The position numbers and the translations under genes are program-made. 64,000 nucleotides of DNA from Apostichopus japonicus. Its lineage: Eukaryota > Echinodermata > Holothuroidea > Aspidochirotida > Stichopodidae. The stretch lies in assembly GCF_037975245.1 (NCBI RefSeq), contig NC_092579.1, positions 5,641,001 to 5,705,000 of the forward strand. Reading direction: 5' to 3'. Below, one piece after another: positions 22,728 through 32,678 of the stretch (the first letter of the stretch is position 1; each line of letters begins with the position of its first letter). The notes under the pieces are model-generated. The model made no database searches and was not told where the DNA came from. It was given only the letters and a program-made list of their open reading frames with translations.

Positions 22728-22778
22728 TGTGGGGTGGGGTTGGGTTGGGTTGGGGTGGGGTGGGGTGGGGTGGGGGCA
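22728..22778 (+). repeat. (GGGGT)n G-rich minisatellite
   Basis: About nine consecutive GGGGT / GGGTT units. Four or more G runs of three or four bases make a G-quadruplex possible on the plus strand. Confidence 0.85.
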
Positions 22779-23032
22779 TGCAGGATATGGTAGCTATTAT
22801 AGTATTCGCAATAGATTTTATTCATCATTCAATATCTTACAATATAGTTAGGTGTGAAATTCTCATGTTGTCCATAGCTTACAGTGCTTCATGTTATGAT
22901 CCGGATGTCCTCAGGCTTCCCTGACCCACACTCGACCTCTCAAACCTCACACACCTCTATATAGTTGACCCCGTTGGTATATGAGTTCTGAAAGATCATA
23001 AGTTCAGTCGCGGAGGTATCTCGGTAAGATTG

Positions 23033-23378
23033 CAGGGGCGTATACGTATAATTGCAGGAGAGGGGCCTGACTTTAACCCCCTCTCCAGAAGAAAATCATA
23101 GAGGACCAGCCCCTCCCCCTGATCCTGGCAGACAGCATATTACCACAAATCCTAGTATACAGTACATGAAAATATAATCATGTTTATGTGGTACAACCTA
23201 AGCAGTCGAAAATTCTTCAACATCGTTTCGAAAGGTCCAAAATATTGCATCAGTTTGCATCTAAGCATCCTCCATTTAACCAAAACTCTTCAAATGGGAT
23301 ATTATACCCCCTCCCCTGGAAGACTTAACAACTAAGCACCCCCCCCCCTAGCTTACCAAACAGGTGATTACGCCCCTG
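23033..23378. mobile_element. hAT-like MITE remnant (CAGGGGCGTA ends)
   Basis: The left CAGGGGCGTATAC and the complement of the right end, CAGGGGCGTAATC, form terminal inverted repeats. No clear 8-bp target duplication remains. Confidence 0.5.
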
Positions 23379-24058
23379 AATAGTTAGTACGTGTTTCTTT
23401 ACTAGTTCTTGTATTCCCATTGCAAACTATTGAAATATAACAATATTGCATTTGGAGAGGGCGATACGTCTAAGTTGACCTTGATAAAGCATACTACTTT
23501 CAAAAATTTCGTTCAAATTCTTCAATCCAGCAATGATTGCTAATTTCTTTGTGGGCACACTCATTTTAAATGACATCGTCAACGTCACAGGTTTGGCGCT
23601 TTGCTCTAAGGTAGGTGTATACTTCCGTATTGTGTTCCTCGAGAACTGATTCCCCCTCCTCCTCGCTCCCCCTCACTACCCCTACCTCCCTCCCTCCCTC
23701 CACTCCCCATCCCACATTCCTCCTTACGTTCATTCCGGAAAAAAATAGGAAAAGGTATATACAGAAAATAGAATAAACAACATTTTTCTTTCCATGGTTT
23801 TATCAAAAAACACGTTACTTGTATGTATAATTCTTTCCAAATTAAAATAAAGTGCTACTCTACTATGTTACACCGAACACTATACCATTAAATTTTCTGT
23901 AATTTAAAATATGATCATGAAAATATTATTACGTTATACAAAATGGTAATAGTAAAGCTGCTTGTCTTGTCGCCATCAGCGTATGCACCTGTAAACAATT
24001 ACGTGTTACATGTAAGGAGGTATGAAATTATGCCATGCAGGCTAGAAGTGTTGTCATA

Positions 24059-24068
24059 GGGAATTTCC
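24059..24068 (+). promoter_or_regulatory. NF-kappaB consensus GGGAATTTCC
   Basis: An exact match to the GGGRNNYYCC consensus. A second, weaker site, AGGAATTTCC, is at 24299-24308. Both precede a TATA-like TTTAAAAG (24352-24359) and a strong splice donor (24537). A similar stretch ATTTCCATTTTCAATC also occurs at about 15911, so part of this sequence may belong to a repeat. Confidence 0.3.
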
Positions 24069-24379
24069 ATTTTCAATCATTGGTTCGGTCGTAACATTCT
24101 AGATAAGGGGTTATTATGAAAATTGTCGAGCCCATTAATACGTAATGTGAGCTTATTTTTTTAACGATAATTGATTATATTAAATATACTAAATTTTGAA
24201 AGAATACTTTCAAAATAATTATAACAATACTGGAATAGCAAACTTTTGAATTAGCTTAATAAATTATTGATACCTGTGCACACGTGGTCTGCCGCAGAAG
24301 GAATTTCCGTTTCTAATAATAGCAAACATTTCTGCGGCCTTTGCTCTTTCATTTAAAAGCTCAAAGTGATCGTGTTCAA

Positions 24380-24536
24380 ACACTCACTGCAGCAATGTAC
24401 ATCACTAATGTGAAATCCTCGCCAGCTACGTTCTTGTCAGTAAAGACCACCAATGTATCAAATTCGCAAGCGATTGTGACAGCAAGAACTTTGGTTATTT
24501 TTCTGTTCTTTGTGAAGACGAGGCTGATTATACTAG
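24380..24536 (+). other. Possible non-coding first exon of the TLR gene
   Basis: A TATA-like TTTAAAAG lies at 24352-24359 and the region ends in a consensus donor TACTAG/GTAAGAAC at 24537. A strong acceptor with polypyrimidine tract lies at 28080-28081, just before the TLR start. The link is inference; no transcript evidence is available. Confidence 0.25.
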
Positions 24537-25244
24537 GTAAGAACAAGTTTCCTTTTTCTTTTTCATTTTCTTGACTCACATCCATCTAATCAAACTAAAA
24601 GTAATTTAATAAATCAAGACAAACATAGGCTATTGTACATAGAACATATGCTGCGCACCACATTAGAAAGCTATAGGCCTATGTTGAGATGATATAGGCT
24701 CCATATAGCATACAAAAGCATTGATTGTATAGGATTTTCATACTGCCTGCAGCAGAGATATTTTTCCGTGACATCTAGGTTATCCATTCTCTGTGAATGA
24801 AAATGAAATAGCCCACCAATTGTTTGTTCGTGACTTTATTTAGGCTAGGGTATATATATGTATTACATTAATTGTGGGCGATGTATGGGATATCACTTAT
24901 TCGGTTGGTGAATTATCCACGGATTGGTTATATCCAAGCAAGACGGCCGTCTTATACCGGTATACTATATGGTTACTAAGCATACATCGTCGAACACTCA
25001 AGGACACTGTGTGCACTACTGTGTAATTGAAAGACTGCCGGCTATACAGGTATAATTCCAGGCTTGGAAGCCCGATAAAAATACCAATGGGAAACATTGT
25101 GCAAATTTATATTTATGCTTACTATAGAAATATATTGGGGAAATTCCTTTACTATAAAACTGCAATTTGTTTGTTTGGTCAGATCTAACTTAGGCCACAT
25201 AAGAGTAGTAACTTATGAATGTGTAACTACTAATAATATAATAA

Positions 25245-25295
25245 ATTACATTTATATAGCGTTTAATGCACTGGGTTTCAAAGCGTTTTACAAAG
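25245..25295 (+). repeat. Fragment of a widespread ATTTATATAGCG / AAAGCGTTTTACAA repeat
   Basis: ACATTTATATAGCGTTTAAT, then GGTTTCAAAGCGTTTTACAA, resembles a short dispersed motif seen in many animal genomes. Only this fragment is present. Confidence 0.35.
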
Positions 25296-25299
25296 TAGG

Positions 25300-28081
25300 A
25301 AAGAGACAAAGGACAATAAGGGGAAAAAAGAAACTAGGAATCAAAAAGAAATGTTTCAGTTGTCTCTTGAAAATAGAAAGGGAGGGAGAGTCACGTGAAA
25401 TGGGAGTTCTTTCCAAAGAGAAAGCGCAGCGACAGAAAAGGCATGCACGATCTCCATAACGACATACTATTGTATTGCATTTATACCTACATGGTTATAC
25501 TGATCTTTGGTATGTCACCTTATAGATAGCCTACACATTAAACTGCCTGTTAGCATACAATACTTTGGAAATATTAAGTGGAGATTTCTGAAGTTTGATA
25601 GTCAAATTCAAAATGAAGTATTAAAAGATTTGACAAGAAGTATTTGACAATAATTAAGCTGCTATTCCATTTATGCGACAACATGGTAACATATCTAATG
25701 GGACAATTTTACATAAAAAGGGGGGGGGGTGCAAAATGGGAAAGGAGTGCGACAGTTGTAATCATGTTATAACGTATATGTTATCTTAATTTATATTCTG
25801 ACAATTTTATATATCAGGTGAAAATAATCTTAAAGGAACATTTCACATGTGTTAATTTCCAACCATTATCACTATATATAATGGGGCGTATATAGTCTGT
25901 AGCTCGGTAGAGGTGGAACTCTCGTTGCCCCTGTGTAAATTATTTGGTAAATTGTATTTCGTATAAGCCTATGGCTCCAAGAAGCTCCACTCAAATAAAT
26001 GATTAAATATAGTTCTGTTGATTTCAAGATGATTTATTCCGTGAGTATTTAGTCCTTGGCAATTATACAAGTTCAATTAAACGTTGTAAACTTACTTCCA
26101 GATACTGATTGGAAACAATAATAGGTATAAAATTATTTGGCTATAATATACTAATCGTGAGTACTGGATGATGCTTTTGGTCACACATGATGGGGCATCT
26201 GATCAATGATTGGTTCAATATTACCTATAGTTCGGAACATCATTAATATTCATCAAATTTATCAATGAATGAATTAATCATGAGTAAGAAATAAAACAAC
26301 ACGTGGTCCTACTTTTTGGTTATGTTTTCTACGGTCTGAAAATAAGGGGTCCTAACCTAACCTAAAATGGACCGAACAATTTCTAATGTATTTCTTTATT
26401 TGGAAACCGTGGGAATTAACGTAACGAGGGGGAAACTTGAAGATCAAAAGTGCAAAGGTTTAAAGACCAAGCAGGAGTTTGATAGGAACTTAAGGAAGGC
26501 TTAATATCACGCCACGGCACTATACCCGGCCTAGAGAACAATAAAGAGCAACTCTCCCCACTACCAACTAAATATATTTCCACTTGGTTAGGGAGAATAT
26601 GTTTTAACTGTAATTCCCAGCGCTAACACATGAGGACATGAACAAGTCTATAAATGACACCGCAGACTCTCCAACATTGCTTCAATTAAGTTAAGATATT
26701 TCCTTTGTTCACAATACGGTATTATCCTTAACAGAGGTGGTCATTGACGTCATAATAATAACGAAGTTTCTATTACCCAGTAATTACCTGAAACTTATTG
26801 TCAAAGGTAGTAATGCCACTACTTACTTTCACATTTGAACTTTTAAACGGTAGGGAACTTATTAAGAAGTTCTACTTTCAAGTGACCATATATGTAGTAT
26901 GTCATTATTATGATATGTAAAGGAAATACACACAAAGTAGAACTCCTGATATTTTTTCAATTCTAGGCACTTATACAGAGAATCAGTGACAGGTCAAATT
27001 GAGTAATGGATAAGAGGTTTAATGTCACCCATAATTGGATGGTTTATGGATAGATTGTAAACAAACTAATTCCATTTGACAAATAGACACCTGTTGTGGA
27101 GTATCAATATAAGGATATAACAGTTATGACACAAAATGGCAGCCCCTTCTTCTCCTGGCATGAACATGAACATGAAAGCACGATACCTCTCAAACGGGGA
27201 CAGATACTGTTTGGCTTTTTGATGGAGCCGTTCATCATATGCATCCCAATGACACAGCCTATTATATGGCAGAATACGGTAATTTCGCGTGTCCCCTAAA
27301 ATATGCGTACTGTGTTTATACATGCATATATTATATTACTGGCACCGATGGACACTGGATATATGTTGTTGTGTTCGTTGGTCAAATTGCAACAACCTTT
27401 CTCAACCACAATTTGAATCTACAAAGCCTTAACGAAAACAGCAAAAATTCCCACAGAGAAACAAGAAAACATCACTTTTGTATTCTGAGACACGTTCGTC
27501 GATTATTTCATTCAATTTAGCGGAATTATACATGTAAACGTCAACGCATGCGGGGAAAATACCGAACTTTACAAGTATAAATGTACTGTATTTACGGTGG
27601 AAGATGCATGGTCAAAACAGTAAATGAAATCACATTGCTATAAGGGATAGCACTTAAAATTAACCAAATCAGCAAGATCATCATCAATGCTATCCTTTAC
27701 ATGCACATTTATCGCGAATTTACCGTATACCATCATATATTCAAAGATCATTTTGGGTTGTACATCTCCTTCACTTGTAAAAAAAAAAAATGAATGTAAT
27801 AATCAGCAGTTATTTTTACGACGCTTAAGCGACCACAAATGTGGGAGAAACCCGCTAGGGCTCATGGATTTTAACTTACACGTCGGGTGGCTTCCACGAT
27901 TCAACATTTTACTCAAATTTGGAATCTTGGAATATCATAACTATCGAAGAATTACCTGCACTTAAAGTTTTCTATTTTTTAACAAACACTTAACTTTCAC
28001 AGTGTCTGTACTAAAGTTCATCCTGTAATGGCTTGTAACTCTAGCATATTTTGTTGATTTGTTGTCATTTATCTCTTCCAG
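25300..28081. other. Intergenic or 5' intron of the TLR gene, no coding feature
   Basis: AT-rich sequence without recognisable conserved reading frames. It ends in the acceptor TTATCTCTTCCAG at 28069-28081, which would start the TLR coding exon at 28082. Confidence 0.5.
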
Positions 28082-28108
28082 CTTGATCAACTAGTAAACT
28101 CTGGTAAC

Positions 28109-30784
28109 ATGTGGGTAACTCTGCCAATGTCCAAGATGGATGAATCATTCCGCTGCTCATATTTTCTGGTCTTGCTGTTGTTAACCACATCGACAGCGAT
28201 CATGGGGAACTCTGTCAAAAGTGAATTTCCGGAAGCTCTTAGCAGTCCTGCAGAAACTACTTCCTGTAGTAACATGGTGGATGGTAAGGTGGATTGCAGT
28301 CACCGAGGCTTGACGGCTGTTCCAAAGAATATACCAACAACTGTCCGAATTCTGGATCTAAGTCATAATAAGTTAAGCACGGTAACCCCAGATGCGTTCG
28401 ATGGTCTAAAGAAGCTTCAGATACTTAGCCTCTCATATAACACAATATCAAGAAAATCGATCGTGATGGAGTTGTTCAAGGACTTGGCAAACTTGGAGGA
28501 GCTCTACTTAAATCACAACCAGGTTAACAAATTTTATGAAAATGTCTTTACCAATCTAGGAAATTTAAAAATCTTAGATTTGTCAGACATGAATAATGGA
28601 ATCGTAAAACCAATTCCAAGAGAAGTCTTTGCACCGTTGAAGTCACTTACTGATTTGAGATTGAATAATGATCTTCTACCCTCCTTCAACTTCCTTCCAG
28701 AAGGAGCGTTACCAAAACTTCAGAAGTTGGAGTTAGCGCGAAACGGAATTTCTATCATCGCCGAAGGGGATTTTAAATACTTAGAAGGGACCAGTATTGA
28801 TAATTTAGACCTATCCGGAAATGACCTCACTAGTATAGATCCCTCTTGCTTTTCAGGTTTGAAATTATTAAATTTTATTAATCTTAAACAAGCAATCCAC
28901 AGTGAAGATGCAATTGCCCAAGTTGGGACTGCATTGAAAGAAGTCCACGTGACCAATATGAGCCTCTCAATGATCGGTTTAACAAACCTAACCGATGATA
29001 CATTTAATACGTTTGAAGGAGTTCCGCTTGAAGCGTTGGATTTGTCCTTAAACAATATCAGCCACATTGCTGGTGCACCCTTCCAATATTTGACCCAACT
29101 TGGGGAAATTAATTTGTACAAGAACTTTATCTCCAACATCGGTCCAGATGCCTTTAGTCATCTCGGGAATCTGAGAACCCTTGATCTTTCTAATAACTCC
29201 TTGACCAAACTCAACGAAACTACTTTCCAGAGTTTGACAGAATCAGTTCTGCGAGTACTATATTTGGAAATAAACCGCATTGAAACCATCAAGGCTGGTA
29301 CTTTTCATGGTTTGGGTCAGCTTGAGTTTTTAAAATTATCTAGAAACCGACTGACACAAACAATTTTAGGCCCGGAATTGGAAGGGATGCCTAAATTGAA
29401 AATTCTGGATCTTGGACTCAACAATGACATTTCCATCGGTGAGGATGCTTTCGCAAACGTCACGTCCTTAACAAAATTGTACTTGAACGTGATTGGATTA
29501 AAAACCATGATGGCGGGAAAGTCTCCTTTTCGACATCTGGTGAACTTGGAAATGCTCGATCTTAGCAACAACTCAATGAGTCGTATACTGGCGCCAGATG
29601 TCTTCAAAAGTCTTACCAAACTACAGGTATTATATCTACAACACAATAATTTGTACCACCTATGGGAGGACTCTCAGACACCTGTGGATTTTCTAACAGG
29701 TTTGACATCATTGCGGAAAGCCGATTTATCTTATAACGGATTTCATAAGATACCAGATGGTGCTTTTAAGAATACAACTCGTTTGCAGATTCTTCTTTTA
29801 GCACGCAACCAAATTGCCAATTTGACATCGTCATCTTTTGAAGGATTATCTTCCTTACGTGAACTACAATTGCATCATAATAACTTAAATGTTATCAAGG
29901 AGACCAGTTTTCATCCATTCCTGGAAAGCCTTCAGTCTCTGAGCATTAAAGAAAACCCGTGGCTGTGCAACTGTGAGTTGGAGTGGTTCCGCAAATGGAT
30001 TGATAAAACTGACGTCAACATCACCGATCTTGGAAAGACGACATGTGCGGACCCCCGAGGTACCTCCTTGCTTGATTTCTGGCCAAGTCCCTATGTCTGT
30101 GATGGAAAATTACGCCCAATGTACTATTACATAATTGGTGGCAGTGTTCTATCTGCCTTGCTTCTTGTGCTACTTCTTTGGTGTTGTCGCTGGCGTATCA
30201 GATACTGTTTACTGAGAGGCAGAGCTAGGCAGCGTTATCGGCGACGGGATGGGTACCGCATACTTCCGGGGAGAGATTCCGCTTACGAGTCTGATGTCTT
30301 CATATCTTACAGCAGCCTAGATAAAGGTTGGGTTGAAGGTATCCTCAGGCCGCAGTTGGATGGTACCGGAGCCGACCAAGAACGCTTCCATATCAATATT
30401 CATGATGAAACCTTTGTCGCCGGTGAGTCCATTATCGAGAACATCACCGGCGCTATCGATACCAGTCGAAAGACACTCTGTATCATCTCGAGAAATTACC
30501 TGGCAAGTAATTGGTGTAAATACGAACACGATGTAGCGATGTTTAAGCACTTTGGTGATAGAAAATGTCTTATTTTGATCCGTTTGGATGACGTCAACAA
30601 CAGTGAGCTTAAACAGCACGACCTTATCTACCAGGTAACTCAGCAAGATACGTACCTCAAGTGGCCAGGCGAGAGGGCCTCGTCCATTGAAAAGAAAGTA
30701 TTTTGGGAAAAGTTGAAGGAGGCTGTCGCCAAAAGAGAGGCGCCGAGATGTGGTAGTGGTTGTTGCTGCTGCTGCTGTTGTTAA
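28109..30784 (+). CDS. Toll-like receptor, complete, coding region in one exon
   Basis: 891 residues from the first ATG; M10 (28136) gives a tighter signal peptide (hydrophobic core about residues 18-32). A short cysteine-bearing N-cap (C53, C63) precedes about 20 leucine-rich repeats, then one LRRCT beginning NPWLCNCELEWF (from about 616). The membrane span is about 672-694, followed by a basic juxtamembrane segment. The TIR domain starts at about 726 (YESDVFISYSS, box 1), with NWCKYEHDVA in the middle and box 3 FW at 865-866. It has a single LRRCT next to the membrane, the vertebrate-type layout. Expected role: pattern recognition at the cell surface or endosome and signalling through TIR adaptors to NF-kappaB. 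Odd points: the BB loop reads HDETFVAG, lacking the usual RD and Pro, and the C-terminus ends in seven cysteines from a TGC repeat. Orthology to a named TLR cannot be assigned. Confidence 0.95.
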   Translation: MWVTLPMSKMDESFRCSYFLVLLLLTTSTAIMGNSVKSEFPEALSSPAETTSCSNMVDGKVDCSHRGLTAVPKNIPTTVRILDLSHNKLSTVTPDAFDGLKKLQILSLSYNTISRKSIVMELFKDLANLEELYLNHNQVNKFYENVFTNLGNLKILDLSDMNNGIVKPIPREVFAPLKSLTDLRLNNDLLPSFNFLPEGALPKLQKLELARNGISIIAEGDFKYLEGTSIDNLDLSGNDLTSIDPSCFSGLKLLNFINLKQAIHSEDAIAQVGTALKEVHVTNMSLSMIGLTNLTDDTFNTFEGVPLEALDLSLNNISHIAGAPFQYLTQLGEINLYKNFISNIGPDAFSHLGNLRTLDLSNNSLTKLNETTFQSLTESVLRVLYLEINRIETIKAGTFHGLGQLEFLKLSRNRLTQTILGPELEGMPKLKILDLGLNNDISIGEDAFANVTSLTKLYLNVIGLKTMMAGKSPFRHLVNLEMLDLSNNSMSRILAPDVFKSLTKLQVLYLQHNNLYHLWEDSQTPVDFLTGLTSLRKADLSYNGFHKIPDGAFKNTTRLQILLLARNQIANLTSSSFEGLSSLRELQLHHNNLNVIKETSFHPFLESLQSLSIKENPWLCNCELEWFRKWIDKTDVNITDLGKTTCADPRGTSLLDFWPSPYVCDGKLRPMYYYIIGGSVLSALLLVLLLWCCRWRIRYCLLRGRARQRYRRRDGYRILPGRDSAYESDVFISYSSLDKGWVEGILRPQLDGTGADQERFHINIHDETFVAGESIIENITGAIDTSRKTLCIISRNYLASNWCKYEHDVAMFKHFGDRKCLILIRLDDVNNSELKQHDLIYQVTQQDTYLKWPGERASSIEKKVFWEKLKEAVAKREAPRCGSGCCCCCCC
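30284..30720 (+). other. TIR domain of the TLR with degenerate BB loop
   Basis: Residues about 726-870. Box 1 (YESDVFISYSS) and box 3 (FW, 865-866) are intact. Box 2 reads HDETFVAG at 765-772, where the family consensus is close to HxRDFxPG; A771 takes the place of the proline known from mouse TLR4 as a signalling-critical residue. Confidence 0.85.
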
Positions 30785-30966
30785 CATGTATAAACAGCCT
30801 CGCTTGTTTTGCTTGTCAAAATTTAAGAAAAACATGATGATGACGTAATTGGTGTAGGTCTTCTATTTCCGTTTTAGCATGACTACCATGCAACATATGT
30901 AGCTTACCTACAGCCTATACCTATTGTGTATATAAGCATATGGTAATATTACCATACTAAGGATTA

Positions 30967-30968
<2 letters not shown>

Positions 30969-31023
<55 letters not shown>
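30969..31023 (+). repeat. (AT)n microsatellite
   Basis: About 27 uninterrupted AT units lie in the presumptive 3' UTR or flank of the TLR gene. The following CATCTGAAGAAGTGAAGACA and TTGTCACGGCCGGAGCG could be the end of a retroelement, but too little remains to classify it. Confidence 0.95.
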
Positions 31024-31026
<3 letters not shown>

Positions 31027-31175
31027 TCTGAAGAAGTGAAGACAAGTTGTCACGGCCGGAGCGCATTGAGTCTAAGTTGAGGGATGCTTTGTATCCTTTC
31101 AGGGGAAAACCTTTGCATTTTGCACTATTATTTTGGCATTATTGATACAATTATTTGCTTTCCCTCAATGTAACT

Positions 31176-31181
31176 ATTAAA
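31176..31181 (+). terminator. Candidate polyadenylation signal ATTAAA for the TLR gene
   Basis: It lies about 390 bases after the stop codon and is followed by a GT-rich stretch, GTGTTGTGTGCTTTATTTT. No closer AATAAA was seen. Confidence 0.35.
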
Positions 31182-32057
31182 GTTTCAGTGTTGTGTGCTT
31201 TATTTTCTGATTTAAATTTGATTTATTATACTTCCGTTTCATTTGACGCTTCCCACAGTTAAACAGTGAAAGCAAAGCATGTTTTGATTTTTTTTTATAT
31301 TATTATCAAGTAAGTATGTCAACGAACATCAAAATGATTAGAGCTGAAATGTCATTTGAGTTCTCTGAAGAATTGTTAACTTAATGGAATAAGGAACGAA
31401 TGAATTCTGTTTAATGAAATTTCGACGTTCAAGTTTGAATAAATATTGCAAACTACAAACTTTCCATTCTTCATAAACAAGTTGTGACATCACTTACTCT
31501 GAAATTTTGTAACAATGATTTCCAACAGATGAAAGAAACAAACAATTTGATAAAGCTCGATGTGCGTGTAATGTGGTTGGGGTTGGGGCAGTTGGTGCGT
31601 GGTGACCATAAATGAGAAACATTCTAAAAAAAAATCTAAGTAATACCTCTTTGTGGCATGTACTTGAAAATCGCTTCCATTGAATCGCTGCAGATAACAA
31701 GTAATATTTGAAACTGATTTTGCATCTGAAGGTTTTTCCTCTAAGACTTCATGACCTCAGTCAACAACAGCTTAACCCCTCCCCACTCCCACCTCCCCTT
31801 GTTCATTAGAAATATGCTACTTTTGCTCTGATGTGTGCGCGTGACTCCATTGAAGTAGTGGTATAGTTGATACAAGTCAACTTTTGGATAACAAAATAGA
31901 GGGCGGAATTGGGAGTGTCACTCTTCTTTTGGAAATAAAAATTAGGATTTCAAAGTCAACTGTTTGCGCAAAGCGATGCAATATGTTACTCGCAAAAATA
32001 GTTTTTCGAGCGCAGTACGTCAGTGCTGTAAATGATTAACATCGCACTTTTCTCTGT

Positions 32058-32200
32058 ATTTCATTTTATTTCATTATATATTTGATCCAATCAAAAAGCA
32101 GTATACAAACAACAAAGTACGAAAACACAAAGCGGATCAGGATGTACAAAAGGAAACCAAATTCCTGTAGCCCGGAGGCCTGTGCACCCTTACAATAAGA
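32058..32200 (-). mobile_element. Possible retroposon 3' end
   Basis: Read on the minus strand, GGCCTCCGGGCTACAGGAAT leads to TTGATTGGATCAAATATATA and a degenerate ATGAAATAAA tail, resembling a 5'-truncated LINE insertion. Confidence 0.35.
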
Positions 32201-32678
32201 GACTTTGAACTAAAATAAATATATAATATTCACAAATAAACCATAAGAAATATAAGAATTAAAAATGACAAATTACACATGTAATAAAGCTAAGAAATAT
32301 TCCTTAATATTGAACACAAATGACTGGTAAGAACCACCACACAAGACTAAATTCCTGGTCTCAGGGGTTCATTCCAAATCCTAGGAAATTGGTTAAAAAA
32401 AATCATTTTTAAAACATTTGTTCTTGCAAAAGCATGATTAAAAAGTAAATTATCAGTGTGGCGGGAATTTACAGTGATGTTTACAATATAGCAGGACAAG
32501 AAAATTTACCCAAAAGGCACTTTGTAACAAAAAGAACCAAGAGAAGTTAATAACGATAAGTGAAAGAATACCAACTAAGAATACTTAAACGAGTACTACA
32601 CTCCATTTCTTGTCTCCTTTGTCCTCCTTTGTCCTAAAATAAAACGCACTCCTCTGGACCCCGCCAGTCTACCTTTAT

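Larger units (their letters stand above)
20409..24050. other. Intergenic with simple repeats and two small elements
   Basis: It contains CA-repeat-flanked inverted element 22027-22206, a G-rich minisatellite at 22728-22778, a CAGGGGCG-ended element at 23033-23378 and a polypyrimidine patch at 23650-23720. No conserved coding sequence was recognised. Confidence 0.5.

Noticed and set aside
24341-24574. Coding gene over 24341-24574
   Set aside because: No family similarity; the useful signal is the donor at 24537, better explained as part of a non-coding exon.
25097-25459. A 120-residue plus-strand frame as a gene
   Set aside because: It crosses a dispersed ATTTATATAGCG repeat, has a low-complexity basic end and no recognisable family motif.
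28720-29646. Antisense reading frames over the TLR
   Set aside because: These are shadows of the leucine-rich repeats on the opposite strand, without family motifs.
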